Shown here in pieces: positions 1 through 7,244 of a DNA stretch of 14,683 nt. The position numbers and the translations under genes were made by a program. Every line of letters begins with the position of its first letter. Positions within the stretch are counted from its first letter, which is position 1. The notes below the pieces were generated by a model, which made no database searches, was not told where the DNA came from, and saw only the letters and a program-made list of their open reading frames with translations. Source of the DNA: Chryseosolibacter sp966095595. Its GTDB lineage: Bacteria; Bacteroidota; Bacteroidia; Cytophagales; Cyclobacteriaceae. The stretch covers positions 1 to 14,683 of the forward strand of contig CBHTUB010000099.1 in the NCBI GenBank assembly GCA_966095595.1, written 5' to 3'.

Positions 1-40
1 GGTTCAGTCGGGCCAGAATTTTAAATATGCTTTTTTTCAT
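1..40 (-). CDS. Start of a leftward gene, cut by the window edge
   Basis: Read on the minus strand, an ATG at 40 opens a frame that stays open to the window edge and encodes MKKSIFKILARLN. The lysine-rich start, A-rich codons and position back-to-back with the gene at 108 fit a genuine divergent gene start. The N-terminus recalls very short conserved Bacteroidota proteins that begin MKK.IFK.LA..NK, but 13 residues are too few to assign a family, and that resemblance is from memory. No clear Shine-Dalgarno site lies upstream. Confidence 0.5.
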   Translation of the reverse strand, partial: MKKSIFKILARLN

Positions 41-59
41 GGTAAAACGCGAAAGCGGC

Positions 60-87
60 TTGTACATCGTTTAAATTTCTATATTTA
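60..87 (+). promoter_or_regulatory. Putative Bacteroidota-type promoter for the 108-1001 gene
   Basis: TTG at 60-62 is followed by a 17-base spacer and TATATTTA at 80-87. That matches seven of eight positions of the TAnnTTTG -7 element known from Bacteroidota. It lies 20 bases upstream of the ATG at 108. The surroundings are AT-rich, so a chance match is possible. Confidence 0.35.
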
Positions 88-107
88 AAAGTTTATAAAA
101 CAGTCCT

Positions 108-1001
108 ATGGAAAATCTTCAGCCCAGTCCGTTTCTTCAAGGTTGGCATTCAGTTATGCTGATCGGCGCAATTGCCCTGGTTGTAATTGCTTTGGGCCTT
201 CTCTTCTGGCATTACATCAAAGTTGCCATGCTTAAAACTCCCAAGGAGAAATATGATTACGTAAGCAAGAGAGAGATCAAAAATCTCGAGATCGTTTTTA
301 TACTTCTGGCAGTTGCCGGAGCGTTCATCATCAACCGTTACGGAATGGACAAGCTCACCGAGATGGGCGTTTGGTTCTTCGTGCGACTCTTCATTTCGAT
401 CGCCGGCGGTACACTGATCGGATACATTGCGTTCCTTATCCTTGAATATTATTACCCCGGCAAAGTCGCAGACAAGCTGAAGGCGTGGCGTTATGAACCG
501 CGGATCAATCCAAGGACCGGCAATAAAATGCGTCTCCTCGCCGAACACGAGGAAGATGTGCACCTTGACGCCGGTATGAAAGCGGAAGAAGACGTTTTTT
601 CCATCGACTATGACGTTTGGGTCGATGAGCAGACCAACGAGGTGATCATCGAAAAATACCAGGGACACCTTCAGGCGCTTAAGTGTGGTAACTGCGGGTT
701 CCATACATTAAAGGTGGTTCGTGAAGAAGTCACACAACAGCCGACAGCCACCGAACCGGGTGAATTGATCAAGCACTACGAATGCACATATTGTAAGTCT
801 GTGAGAGCCACCGCGTTCAAAATCTCAACTATGGAGGCCGATGACTATAAAAAAGAGCATCACTCGTTCCAGAACCTTAAGAACAGGGATGTTGTTTTGG
901 TGAAGGTAGAAATTCGTTCCGCCTCAGGGGGGTCCAAACACTACGAATTTGCTGACCTTAATCAGGCCCAAAAATTTCTGGAAGAGATCGAAGGAGAGTA
1001 A
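108..1001 (+). CDS. Membrane protein with C-terminal zinc-ribbon-like domain, function unknown
   Basis: The product has 297 residues. Three hydrophobic stretches near residues 15-40, 60-78 and 86-115 should span the inner membrane. A soluble part of about 180 residues follows. It holds two CxxC pairs, C193/C196 (in LKCGNCGFHT) and C226/C229 (in YECTYCKS), separated by 29 residues. This is the spacing of a zinc ribbon, so one bound zinc is likely. The stretch between the third membrane segment and the first knuckle is rich in acidic residues. I do not recognise the family. The gene is followed after 98 bases by the Prc protease on the same strand, with a possible separate promoter in the gap, so co-transcription is uncertain. 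The ATG at 108 is the natural start because it just precedes the first membrane segment. That the gene is real is nearly certain; its function is open. Confidence 0.85.
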   Translation: MENLQPSPFLQGWHSVMLIGAIALVVIALGLLFWHYIKVAMLKTPKEKYDYVSKREIKNLEIVFILLAVAGAFIINRYGMDKLTEMGVWFFVRLFISIAGGTLIGYIAFLILEYYYPGKVADKLKAWRYEPRINPRTGNKMRLLAEHEEDVHLDAGMKAEEDVFSIDYDVWVDEQTNEVIIEKYQGHLQALKCGNCGFHTLKVVREEVTQQPTATEPGELIKHYECTYCKSVRATAFKISTMEADDYKKEHHSFQNLKNRDVVLVKVEIRSASGGSKHYEFADLNQAQKFLEEIEGE

Positions 1002-1011
1002 ATCCTCCAGA

Positions 1012-1039
1012 TTGGGTTAAAACCACGGCACTGTATTTG
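1012..1039 (+). promoter_or_regulatory. Putative promoter for the prc-like gene
   Basis: TTG at 1012-1014, a 17-base spacer and TGTATTTG at 1032-1039 match TTG-N17-23-TAnnTTTG with one mismatch. The -7 element overlaps a 7-bp inverted repeat, TTTGGTA at 1036-1042 and TACCAAA at 1051-1057. That repeat could be an operator or the base of an mRNA hairpin. The ATG at 1100 lies about 60 bases downstream. Confidence 0.3.
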
Positions 1040-1099
1040 GTAGAATTAATTACCAAACATTGTTGTTATTTTTTTCGTTGGAGTAGAAACAGATTATCT

Positions 1100-3145
1100 A
1101 TGAACCGTTCATTCTTTGGAGTCCTGGCTTTTCTTGCCGGAGTGATTTTCCAATTTTCCGTACTTGCAGCGCCCTCGGATACCACCCAGTTAAAACCCAA
1201 GGCGGTGTATGGCAGGGAAGCGAAAAAGGTCGCCGAAATATTAAGAAGTGGCCATTTCCGCAAAATTGTTTTTGGAGACTCCCTATCGTCCGTCGTGCTC
1301 GACAATTACATCAAGAGCCTCGACCCGAACAAGATATATTTTACCGCCGATGATGTAAAGTCATTCGAGAAGTACAGATATCAGATCGATGACCTGACCA
1401 AATCGGAGAAGGTCGATCCCGCTTTCGAGATATACAACCTTTTCCTGAGCCGTTTCAAGGCAAGGATGCAATACGTCTCAAAGAACCTTGTTCCAAAGGA
1501 TTTCGACTACACCGTGGATGAGTATTATGAAACAGACCGTGAAAAAGAGCCATGGAGCAAAAGCCAGACTGAGCTGAATGATGTTTGGCGGAAGATGGTA
1601 AAGTATCAGGCACTCAGTCTGAAACTGGCGGGCAAGCCTGCCGAGGAGATCAGGAAGACCCTAAAGGATAGATATGAGCGTCTTGATAAATATTACTCCA
1701 GGGAAGTGAACTCTGAAGACGTGTTCGGGATCTACATGAACACGATCACGGAAGCATACGATCCGCATACCAATTATCTCTCGCCTGCGGCAGCAGACCG
1801 CTTTAAGCAGAGCATCAGCTTGTCACTTGAAGGAATCGGCGCGCGATTGCAGACGGAAAACGATTACACCAAAGTGGTTGAAGTATTGGCGGGAGGCCCT
1901 GCTGAGAAAAGCAACCTGATCCATCCCAACGACAAGATCATTGCAGTTGGCCAGGGTGAATCCGGCGAGATGGTAGACGTTGTCGGCTGGAGACTGGATG
2001 ACGTGGTCAAACTGATCAAGGGCCCGAAAGGAACAAAGGTGAAGTTGCATATTCTTCCGGCCGAAACCGGAGTAAACGGAATGTATCAGGAGATCATACT
2101 CACGCGCGACAAGATCAAGCTTGAGGATCAGCAAGCGAAGAAAAGCGTCATCAACTATCAGAAGGATGGTAAAGATCTGAAACTTGGAGTCATCACACTG
2201 CCAAGCTTCTATATGGATTTCGAAGCTTATCAAAAAGGCGATCCGAATTACAACAGTACTACACGTGATGTTCAGAAACTGGTTAAAGAGCTTCAGACAG
2301 AAGATATCGACGGCCTTGTGCTTGACTTGCGCAACAATGGTGGCGGTTCACTTACCGAGGCGATCAATCTCACGGGTATTTTTATCAAAAACGGTCCGGT
2401 TGTTCAGGTAAAAGATTCGTTCAATCAGGTGCAGGTAGGTACCGATGACGATCCGTCAGTAGTATACAATGGTCCGCTGGTGGTCCTCACCAACAGATTC
2501 AGCGCTTCTGCTTCCGAGATCTTTGCGGGTGCGATACAGGATTATCACAGGGGTGTTGTGGTGGGCGAATCTACCTATGGAAAAGGAACGGTCCAGACCA
2601 TCCTCGACCTCAAATCACAAATGAACGAGCCTTCGGAAGAAGTGGGACAGCTCAAGCTGACATTCCAGAAGTTCTACCGTGTGACCGGAAGCAGCACCCA
2701 GCACAAGGGCGTAACTCCCGATATTAAACTTCCATCCGCGCTCGATCCGGAACAATTCGGGGAGAGCTCGAGCCCAAGCGCATTACCCTGGGACGAGATC
2801 CGCGGCACCCTGTACCAAAAGACACCAGTTGTTAACGACAGGCTGATTGCCAGTCTGAATAAGGCTTACAATGAGCGCCTGAAGACCGACCTTACCCTGA
2901 GCCGGTTTGCAGACGATACGGAAGAAGCGCGTAAGAGCATGAAGGACACGAAGATCTCGCTCAACGAAGCCACGCGTAAAAAGGAAATAGAAGCTGCCGA
3001 GCAAAGGGCTGCAGCGCGCAAGCTCAATACGAAGATCGGGGGCAAGGAAACACCGGTGACCAGCGATCTCCATGAAGTCGATGATGAATATCTCAGGGAA
3101 GGCCTTTTTGTGCTGGGAGATATCATTACTTCAAAGATAGGTTGA
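1100..3145 (+). CDS. prc: Carboxy-terminal processing (tail-specific) protease, Prc/S41 family
   Basis: This is a 681-residue periplasmic serine protease that degrades or trims envelope proteins from their C-termini. I start at ATG 1100, which gives a clean signal peptide (MNRSFFGVLAFLAG, ending near VLAAP). A TTG 21 codons upstream would bury the signal peptide behind a Cys-rich extension. Domains in order are an N-terminal helical part (about 35-235), a PDZ domain (about 238-320, starting SLSLEGIGARLQ), the S41 core (about 350-560) and a charged helical C-terminal region typical of the long Prc subclass. The catalytic dyad is visible: Ser470 in NRFSASASEIF and Lys495 in STYGKGTVQ, with the 25-residue spacing seen in E. 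coli Prc (S452/K477). The length matches long Prc proteins rather than short CtpA. A strong terminator follows, so the transcript ends here. Confidence 0.95.
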   Translation: MNRSFFGVLAFLAGVIFQFSVLAAPSDTTQLKPKAVYGREAKKVAEILRSGHFRKIVFGDSLSSVVLDNYIKSLDPNKIYFTADDVKSFEKYRYQIDDLTKSEKVDPAFEIYNLFLSRFKARMQYVSKNLVPKDFDYTVDEYYETDREKEPWSKSQTELNDVWRKMVKYQALSLKLAGKPAEEIRKTLKDRYERLDKYYSREVNSEDVFGIYMNTITEAYDPHTNYLSPAAADRFKQSISLSLEGIGARLQTENDYTKVVEVLAGGPAEKSNLIHPNDKIIAVGQGESGEMVDVVGWRLDDVVKLIKGPKGTKVKLHILPAETGVNGMYQEIILTRDKIKLEDQQAKKSVINYQKDGKDLKLGVITLPSFYMDFEAYQKGDPNYNSTTRDVQKLVKELQTEDIDGLVLDLRNNGGGSLTEAINLTGIFIKNGPVVQVKDSFNQVQVGTDDDPSVVYNGPLVVLTNRFSASASEIFAGAIQDYHRGVVVGESTYGKGTVQTILDLKSQMNEPSEEVGQLKLTFQKFYRVTGSSTQHKGVTPDIKLPSALDPEQFGESSSPSALPWDEIRGTLYQKTPVVNDRLIASLNKAYNERLKTDLTLSRFADDTEEARKSMKDTKISLNEATRKKEIEAAEQRAAARKLNTKIGGKETPVTSDLHEVDDEYLREGLFVLGDIITSKIG

Positions 3146-3169
3146 TTGAAACCAGATTAAGATTCAGAA

Positions 3170-3191
3170 GGGCCGACGGCCCTTTTTTTTT
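3170..3191 (+). terminator. Strong intrinsic terminator after prc
   Basis: GGGCC at 3170-3174, a GAC loop and GGCCC at 3178-3182 form a GC-only 5-bp stem. Nine T residues follow directly (3183-3191). It lies 24 bases after the prc stop and separates prc from the ABC gene, which should therefore have its own promoter. Confidence 0.85.
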
Positions 3192-3269
3192 CGCCCGATC
3201 ATAATTGCGACGTCAATTTATTTATCGCTTATTTAGGGTAATTAGTTATTTTGGAGGCGCACTGTACCC

Positions 3270-6200
3270 ATGAGCGAAGAACTCCTTAAAGCCATCATTC
3301 AACTTTTTGCTATTGTCGCGCGCGAACGCATTACCGATGCCGAGCGTACGAATGTCAAGGAGTTCCTGAGCCTGCATCTTAACCGGGAGGCTACCGCGTT
3401 TTACCTCAAGCTTTTCGATGAGCTCACGCATTCCCATAAGATCGAGAACGCGCAGGACCTCAGCAGCCTGGATGTCGACACCCAGCAATTTGTCGACGAC
3501 TGGGCGAAGATCATGCAGATCGTCAAGCAGGTAAATCAGGCGCTGACCATGCAGCAGAAGCTTGTGCTTGTCGTGAAGATCATTGAGCTCGTTTACGCAG
3601 ACAGTGAAATTTCCGATCGACAGGCAAACCTCATATTCTACATAGGCCAGGCGCTGAAGCTTCCCAAGGGTGACATGCAGGCCCTGCAGCATTTTATCGT
3701 AGGCCAGGATATCGACGAGCTTGCGTCAAAACATATTCTCATCATAGACGAAGGATCCGACCAGAACCTTCACCCCGGGCCGAGGATCGTAGAAAAGAAT
3801 CTTACAGGTCTGATCGCCATATTGAGGCTGCCCGATGCCGAAACCTATTTCATCAAGTACCTCGGTATCACCACACTCTACCTGAACAGTATTCTGCTCA
3901 AGAGCCGGAAGGTGGACATTTTTCCCACCGGAAGCACGATCCGTGGCGATAAGATCGAGTCGATCTACTACAGCGACATCGTTGGGCGGTTCCTGACCGG
4001 CGAAGCCAAAACGCACCTCAGCTTTACGGCCGATCATATATTTTACCACTTCAGGAGCGGAAGGGCAGGGTTGCAGAATATCAACATTGCTGAACACGGC
4101 GGCAAGCTGATCGGCATTATGGGATCGAGCGGATCCGGTAAGTCGACACTGCTGAACGTTTTGAATGGAAACGAAAAGCCATCCAGCGGCCGGGTGCTTG
4201 TCAATGGCATCGACATTCATGAAGAGCCGCATAAGGTGCGTGGTGTGATCGGTTATATTCCGCAGGACGATCTGCTCATCGAAGATCTTACGGTGTTCGA
4301 AAATTTGTATTACGCCGCAAGGTTGTGTTTCAATCAATATTCCAAGGCACAAACCGTCAGGCTTGTCGAGCAGACGTTGCTCAGCCTCGGATTGATCGAG
4401 ATCCGGAACCTGAAAGTTGGATCGCCCCTTGAAAAAACGATCAGTGGTGGTCAGCGTAAACGCCTGAATATCGGTCTTGAGTTGATTCGTGAGCCTGCGA
4501 TCCTTTTTGTGGACGAGCCGACATCCGGATTGTCATCGCGCGATTCGGAAAACATCATGGACCTGCTCAAGGAATTGTCGTTGCGTGGCAAAATGGTGTT
4601 CGTGGTGATCCACCAACCCTCGTCCGACATATTCAAAATGTTCGACACGCTGATCATTTCCGATTCGGGCGGCTTTCAGATCTATTATGGGAACCCGGTC
4701 GAAGCAGTCACCTACTTCCGTGAGGTGATCAACGCTGCCAATAAAAATCAGGGGGCGTGTCCCGAGTGTGGTAATATCAATCCCGAGCAGATATTCAGTA
4801 TCATCGAGACGAAAGTCGTCAACGAATACGGACGTCACACCAGCACGAGGAAAATCTCGCCGGGACAATGGTATCAGTATTTCAAGCAGCGGATCAAGAT
4901 CCCGGGAGTCGAGCATGTGAGGGAGGAGATACCGGTCGTGCAGCAGATCCCGAACTGGTTCAAGCAGTTCAAGATATTTGTGATCCGTGATGTGCTTGCG
5001 AAACTTGCCAACAAGCAATACCTGTACATCAACCTGTTCGAGGCCCCCGTGCTTGCGTTTTTTATAGCCTTCATGGTGAAATACCATAATGTTTTGCAGG
5101 GAGAGACCGCCTACACGTTCTCCAACAATCAAAACATTCCCGTGTTTTTCTTCATGAGTGTCGTCGTTGCCCTGTTCTTCGGGTTGACCATGAGTGCGGA
5201 AGAAATATTCAGGGATAGGAAGATCCTCAAGCGCGAAAAATTCCTTCACCTGAGCCGAAGCAGTTACCTGATCTCGAAGGTAGCCGTGATGTTCTGCATT
5301 TCGGCGATACAGACCATACTGTTCGTGCTTGTGGGCAATTACATTCTCGAGATACCGGTTACGGAGCTTCGTTACTGGATGATCCTGTTCACCTGCACGT
5401 GCTTTGCCAACATGCTTGGGCTGAATATATCGGCATCTTTCAACTCGGCTGTGACGATCTATATCCTGATCCCGATCCTGATCATCCCTCAGTTGTTGCT
5501 CAGTGGTGTGGTGATAAGTTTCGATAAATTCAATCCCAGGGTTGGTAAACCTATCGGCATACCGGTGATGGGCGAGGTGATGGCCTCGCGATGGGCTTTT
5601 GAGGCGTATATGGTGACGCAATTCCGTGACAATCCATTCGAAAAACAATTTTACGAGCTTGACCGGGTTGTGGCCGAGGCTGAATACAAGCGTGTTTACT
5701 TTATACCGACCCTCGAGTCGAAGCTTGCGTACTGCCTTAACAACAGGAGCGGCTGGCGCAACACCAGGGACGAAAAAATGGTCAGTACCTTCGAGCTCCT
5801 CCGAAATGAGATGGGGTATGAATTGAACAAGGTCGGGGAGGATGAGTTCAGGGAGCTGAACAGGCTCGCGCCGGGAAAATTCGATTCGACGGTGTTCGTG
5901 AGTGCATCTGCTTTCCTTAAAATGCTTCGTCAGCACTATACCGCCAGGCTGAACAACGCCAATCGCAAAAAGGAAAAGATCGTCGACTCGCTGACCTCTA
6001 CCGATGAAAGGGCGGCGGCGTTCAAGCTGATGCACGATCAATATGTCAATGAGGCCGTAACCGATGCTGTGAAAAATGTAAACAGTCCGGACCGTATTGT
6101 GGAATATGAAGGCCGTTTGATCCAGAAGATCTATCCGATCTATATGGATGAGCATCGGCCCATGCATGCGCTCGACTTCTCGGCAAACCTGTACCAGCCA

Positions 6201-6365
6201 ACAAAGCACTTTCTGGGCTTCCACTTCAACACGCTTTATTTTAATATTGCAGTGATCTGGTCGATGACACTTTTCCTGTTCATTACCTTATACTTTGATG
6301 CCCTGAAAAGGCTCATCATGGTGCTCGAAGGGAATAGAAGGTACCGGAGACGTGATAGGGGATGA
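3270..6365 (+). CDS. ABCG-like ABC transporter fused to an N-terminal TerB-like domain
   Basis: This 1031-residue protein combines ATPase and permease. Residues 1-150 are helical with two acidic TerB/TellB-like turns (RITDAERTNV near 20-29 and ADSEISDRQA near 110-119). The ABC domain (about 245-480) is complete: Walker A GSSGSGKST 285-293, Q-loop Q332, signature ISGGQRKRL from 391, Walker B ILFVDEPTSG with D415/E416, and H-loop H448. The GGQRKR signature and ABC-before-membrane order mark the ABCG/White type, here a half-transporter that must dimerise. A linker carries CPEC (C497/C500). Membrane segments lie near 584-604, 623-645, 665-692, 702-722, 728-750 and 986-1008. About 235 mostly polar, charged residues sit between the fifth and sixth. 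GGAGG lies 12 bases before the ATG. The substrate is unknown. It appears monocistronic, with the terminator before it and a 203-base gap after. Confidence 0.92.
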   Translation: MSEELLKAIIQLFAIVARERITDAERTNVKEFLSLHLNREATAFYLKLFDELTHSHKIENAQDLSSLDVDTQQFVDDWAKIMQIVKQVNQALTMQQKLVLVVKIIELVYADSEISDRQANLIFYIGQALKLPKGDMQALQHFIVGQDIDELASKHILIIDEGSDQNLHPGPRIVEKNLTGLIAILRLPDAETYFIKYLGITTLYLNSILLKSRKVDIFPTGSTIRGDKIESIYYSDIVGRFLTGEAKTHLSFTADHIFYHFRSGRAGLQNINIAEHGGKLIGIMGSSGSGKSTLLNVLNGNEKPSSGRVLVNGIDIHEEPHKVRGVIGYIPQDDLLIEDLTVFENLYYAARLCFNQYSKAQTVRLVEQTLLSLGLIEIRNLKVGSPLEKTISGGQRKRLNIGLELIREPAILFVDEPTSGLSSRDSENIMDLLKELSLRGKMVFVVIHQPSSDIFKMFDTLIISDSGGFQIYYGNPVEAVTYFREVINAANKNQGACPECGNINPEQIFSIIETKVVNEYGRHTSTRKISPGQWYQYFKQRIKIPGVEHVREEIPVVQQIPNWFKQFKIFVIRDVLAKLANKQYLYINLFEAPVLAFFIAFMVKYHNVLQGETAYTFSNNQNIPVFFFMSVVVALFFGLTMSAEEIFRDRKILKREKFLHLSRSSYLISKVAVMFCISAIQTILFVLVGNYILEIPVTELRYWMILFTCTCFANMLGLNISASFNSAVTIYILIPILIIPQLLLSGVVISFDKFNPRVGKPIGIPVMGEVMASRWAFEAYMVTQFRDNPFEKQFYELDRVVAEAEYKRVYFIPTLESKLAYCLNNRSGWRNTRDEKMVSTFELLRNEMGYELNKVGEDEFRELNRLAPGKFDSTVFVSASAFLKMLRQHYTARLNNANRKKEKIVDSLTSTDERAAAFKLMHDQYVNEAVTDAVKNVNSPDRIVEYEGRLIQKIYPIYMDEHRPMHALDFSANLYQPTKHFLGFHFNTLYFNIAVIWSMTLFLFITLYFDALKRLIMVLEGNRRYRRRDRG

Positions 6366-6440
6366 TCAATGAATTGCGGGGATCCCGGTGGAAATGTAAT
6401 CAGCAGTGGAGGCCCCTGATTGAAGGCTCGTCTTCGCCGG

Positions 6441-6480
6441 CGCAGATTTTAGATTTTAGACTTGAGATTTTAGATTCCAT
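6441..6480. repeat. AT-rich AGATTTT repeat block (left copy)
   Basis: Degenerate units of AGATTTT run head to tail here and end in GATTTTAGATTCCA (6466-6479). The same 14-mer recurs at 7143-7156, on the other side of the lipoprotein gene. The block starts beside an 8-bp palindrome CGCCGGCG (6435-6442). I recall similar AGATTTT-rich intergenic repeats in Bacteroidota genomes. The rest of the 203-base gap 6366-6568 shows no gene and no clear promoter. Confidence 0.55.
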
Positions 6481-6568
6481 GGTTCACATCAACGATGACG
6501 AGTGATGGGACGGTGAGATCTTCAAAAAACACGCAACAATAGAACTAACTTCAACTAACCTGATTTTT

Positions 6569-7024
6569 ATGAAACGTAATGCTTTTCAGATTCTTTTCGG
6601 CCTGGCGTTAGCGCTTTGTATCATGGCCTGTAATAGTAAAAAGGACGAACAAAAGTCTGCTGACGGCGACGAGAAAGAATGGAAGGCCATGGACGATTTT
6701 CACATGGTGATGGCGGAGACGTTTCATCCCTACAAGGATTCTGCAAATCTTGCGCCCGCGAAAGCAAAAGCGGGAGAGCTGGTGGCATCGGCAGATAAGT
6801 GGGCAAGTGGCGCGCTTCCTGAGCGTGTCGATAATGAAGAAATGAGATCGAAGCTGCAACAGCTGAAGTCGGAAGCCGAAGGGTTGCGCGACGTGGTGCA
6901 GTCCGGTACGGATGATCAGATCGGCGTGGAGCTCACCAAACTTCACGACACATTTCACTCGATACAGGAGCTCTGGTATGGTGGACATCACGGCCATGAG
7001 CATCATGAGCATGCTCACCACTAG
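6569..7024 (+). CDS. Small lipoprotein with His-rich C-terminus, possible metal binder
   Basis: The product has 151 residues. It starts with a signal peptide (MKRNAFQILFGLALAL) and a lipobox-like IMAC, so Cys21 is the probable lipidated residue and the protein should be membrane-anchored outside the cytoplasm. The mature part is charged and looks all-helical. It contains paired histidines on helices, H45/H53 in FHMVMAETFH and H126/H130 in LHDTFH. The C-terminus GGHHGHEHHEHAHH has eight histidines in its last twelve residues. Metal binding (zinc, copper or nickel), storage or delivery is a reasonable inference. The helical layout recalls cytochrome b562/c'-type bundles, but there is no CxxCH, so covalent haem is excluded. 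It stands alone between repeat blocks. The HDAC-like gene begins 220 bases later after a possible terminator. I do not recognise a named family. Confidence 0.8.
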   Translation: MKRNAFQILFGLALALCIMACNSKKDEQKSADGDEKEWKAMDDFHMVMAETFHPYKDSANLAPAKAKAGELVASADKWASGALPERVDNEEMRSKLQQLKSEAEGLRDVVQSGTDDQIGVELTKLHDTFHSIQELWYGGHHGHEHHEHAHH

Positions 7025-7111
7025 GGAGGTTCTGTATTGGAAATACTCTGTTATGTCGGTGGTTTACGGCATTACCGATCTCGCATGGGATTGATTTAAG
7101 ATTTTCTGATT

Positions 7112-7144
7112 AATCCCGCCTGCCGGACGGGCAGGGATTTTTGA
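7112..7144 (+). terminator. Palindromic element, possible terminator after the lipoprotein gene
   Basis: CCTGCC (7119-7124) and GGCAGG (7130-7135) form a 6-bp stem around a GGACG loop. A flanking AATCCC (7112-7117) and GGGATT (7134-7139) can form an alternative outer stem, and a short T-run follows (7138-7142). As I recall, the CCTGCCGGACGGGCAGG core is a common dispersed palindrome in Bacteroidota intergenic DNA. It may be a repeat that also works as a terminator, about 90 bases past the stop. Confidence 0.5.
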
Positions 7145-7156
7145 TTTTAGATTCCA
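7143..7156. repeat. GATTTTAGATTCCA direct repeat (right copy)
   Basis: This is an exact second copy of the 14-mer at 6466-6479, in the same orientation and 677 bases away. It directly abuts the palindrome at 7112-7144. Together the two copies bracket the lipoprotein gene. Confidence 0.55.
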
Positions 7157-7175
7157 ATGCATTTTTCTCTGTGAC

Positions 7176-7201
7176 CTTTGTGGGCCTTTGAGATCTTTGT
7201 G
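7176..7201. repeat. Degenerate CTTTGTG tandem repeat
   Basis: CTTTGTG at 7176, CTTTGAG at 7186 and CTTTGTG at 7195 repeat with a 9-10 base period, close to one DNA helical turn. The array lies 43 bases before the HDAC-like start. As I recall, similar CTTTGTG arrays are widespread in Bacteroidota intergenic regions. No promoter or gene is otherwise visible in 7025-7244. Confidence 0.45.
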
Positions 7202-7244
7202 TCTTGCCTTTTAATACGTACAGAAATCGAGAATCAACAACGCA

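Noticed and set aside
150..704. A 184-residue minus-strand frame opposite the first membrane protein
   Set aside because: The plus-strand frame has coherent membrane helices and zinc knuckles. The reverse frame has no features.
1037..1099. Upstream TTG extension of the Prc protein
   Set aside because: It would add a Cys- and Arg-rich stretch before an otherwise normal signal peptide. ATG 1100 explains the N-terminus better.
3726..4352. A 208-residue minus-strand frame inside the ABC gene
   Set aside because: It is antisense to the Walker A region of the real gene and shows no recognisable motif.
4533..6224. A 563-residue open frame on the minus strand inside the ABC gene
   Set aside because: It lies wholly antisense to a gene with clear ABC motifs. 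Its translation is rich in His, Arg and Asp with no domain pattern, as expected from codon bias of the real gene read backwards.
6379..6386. GGGATCCC palindrome after the ABC gene, considered as a terminator
   Set aside because: It has no loop and no T-run, so an RNA hairpin would be poor. It may be chance.
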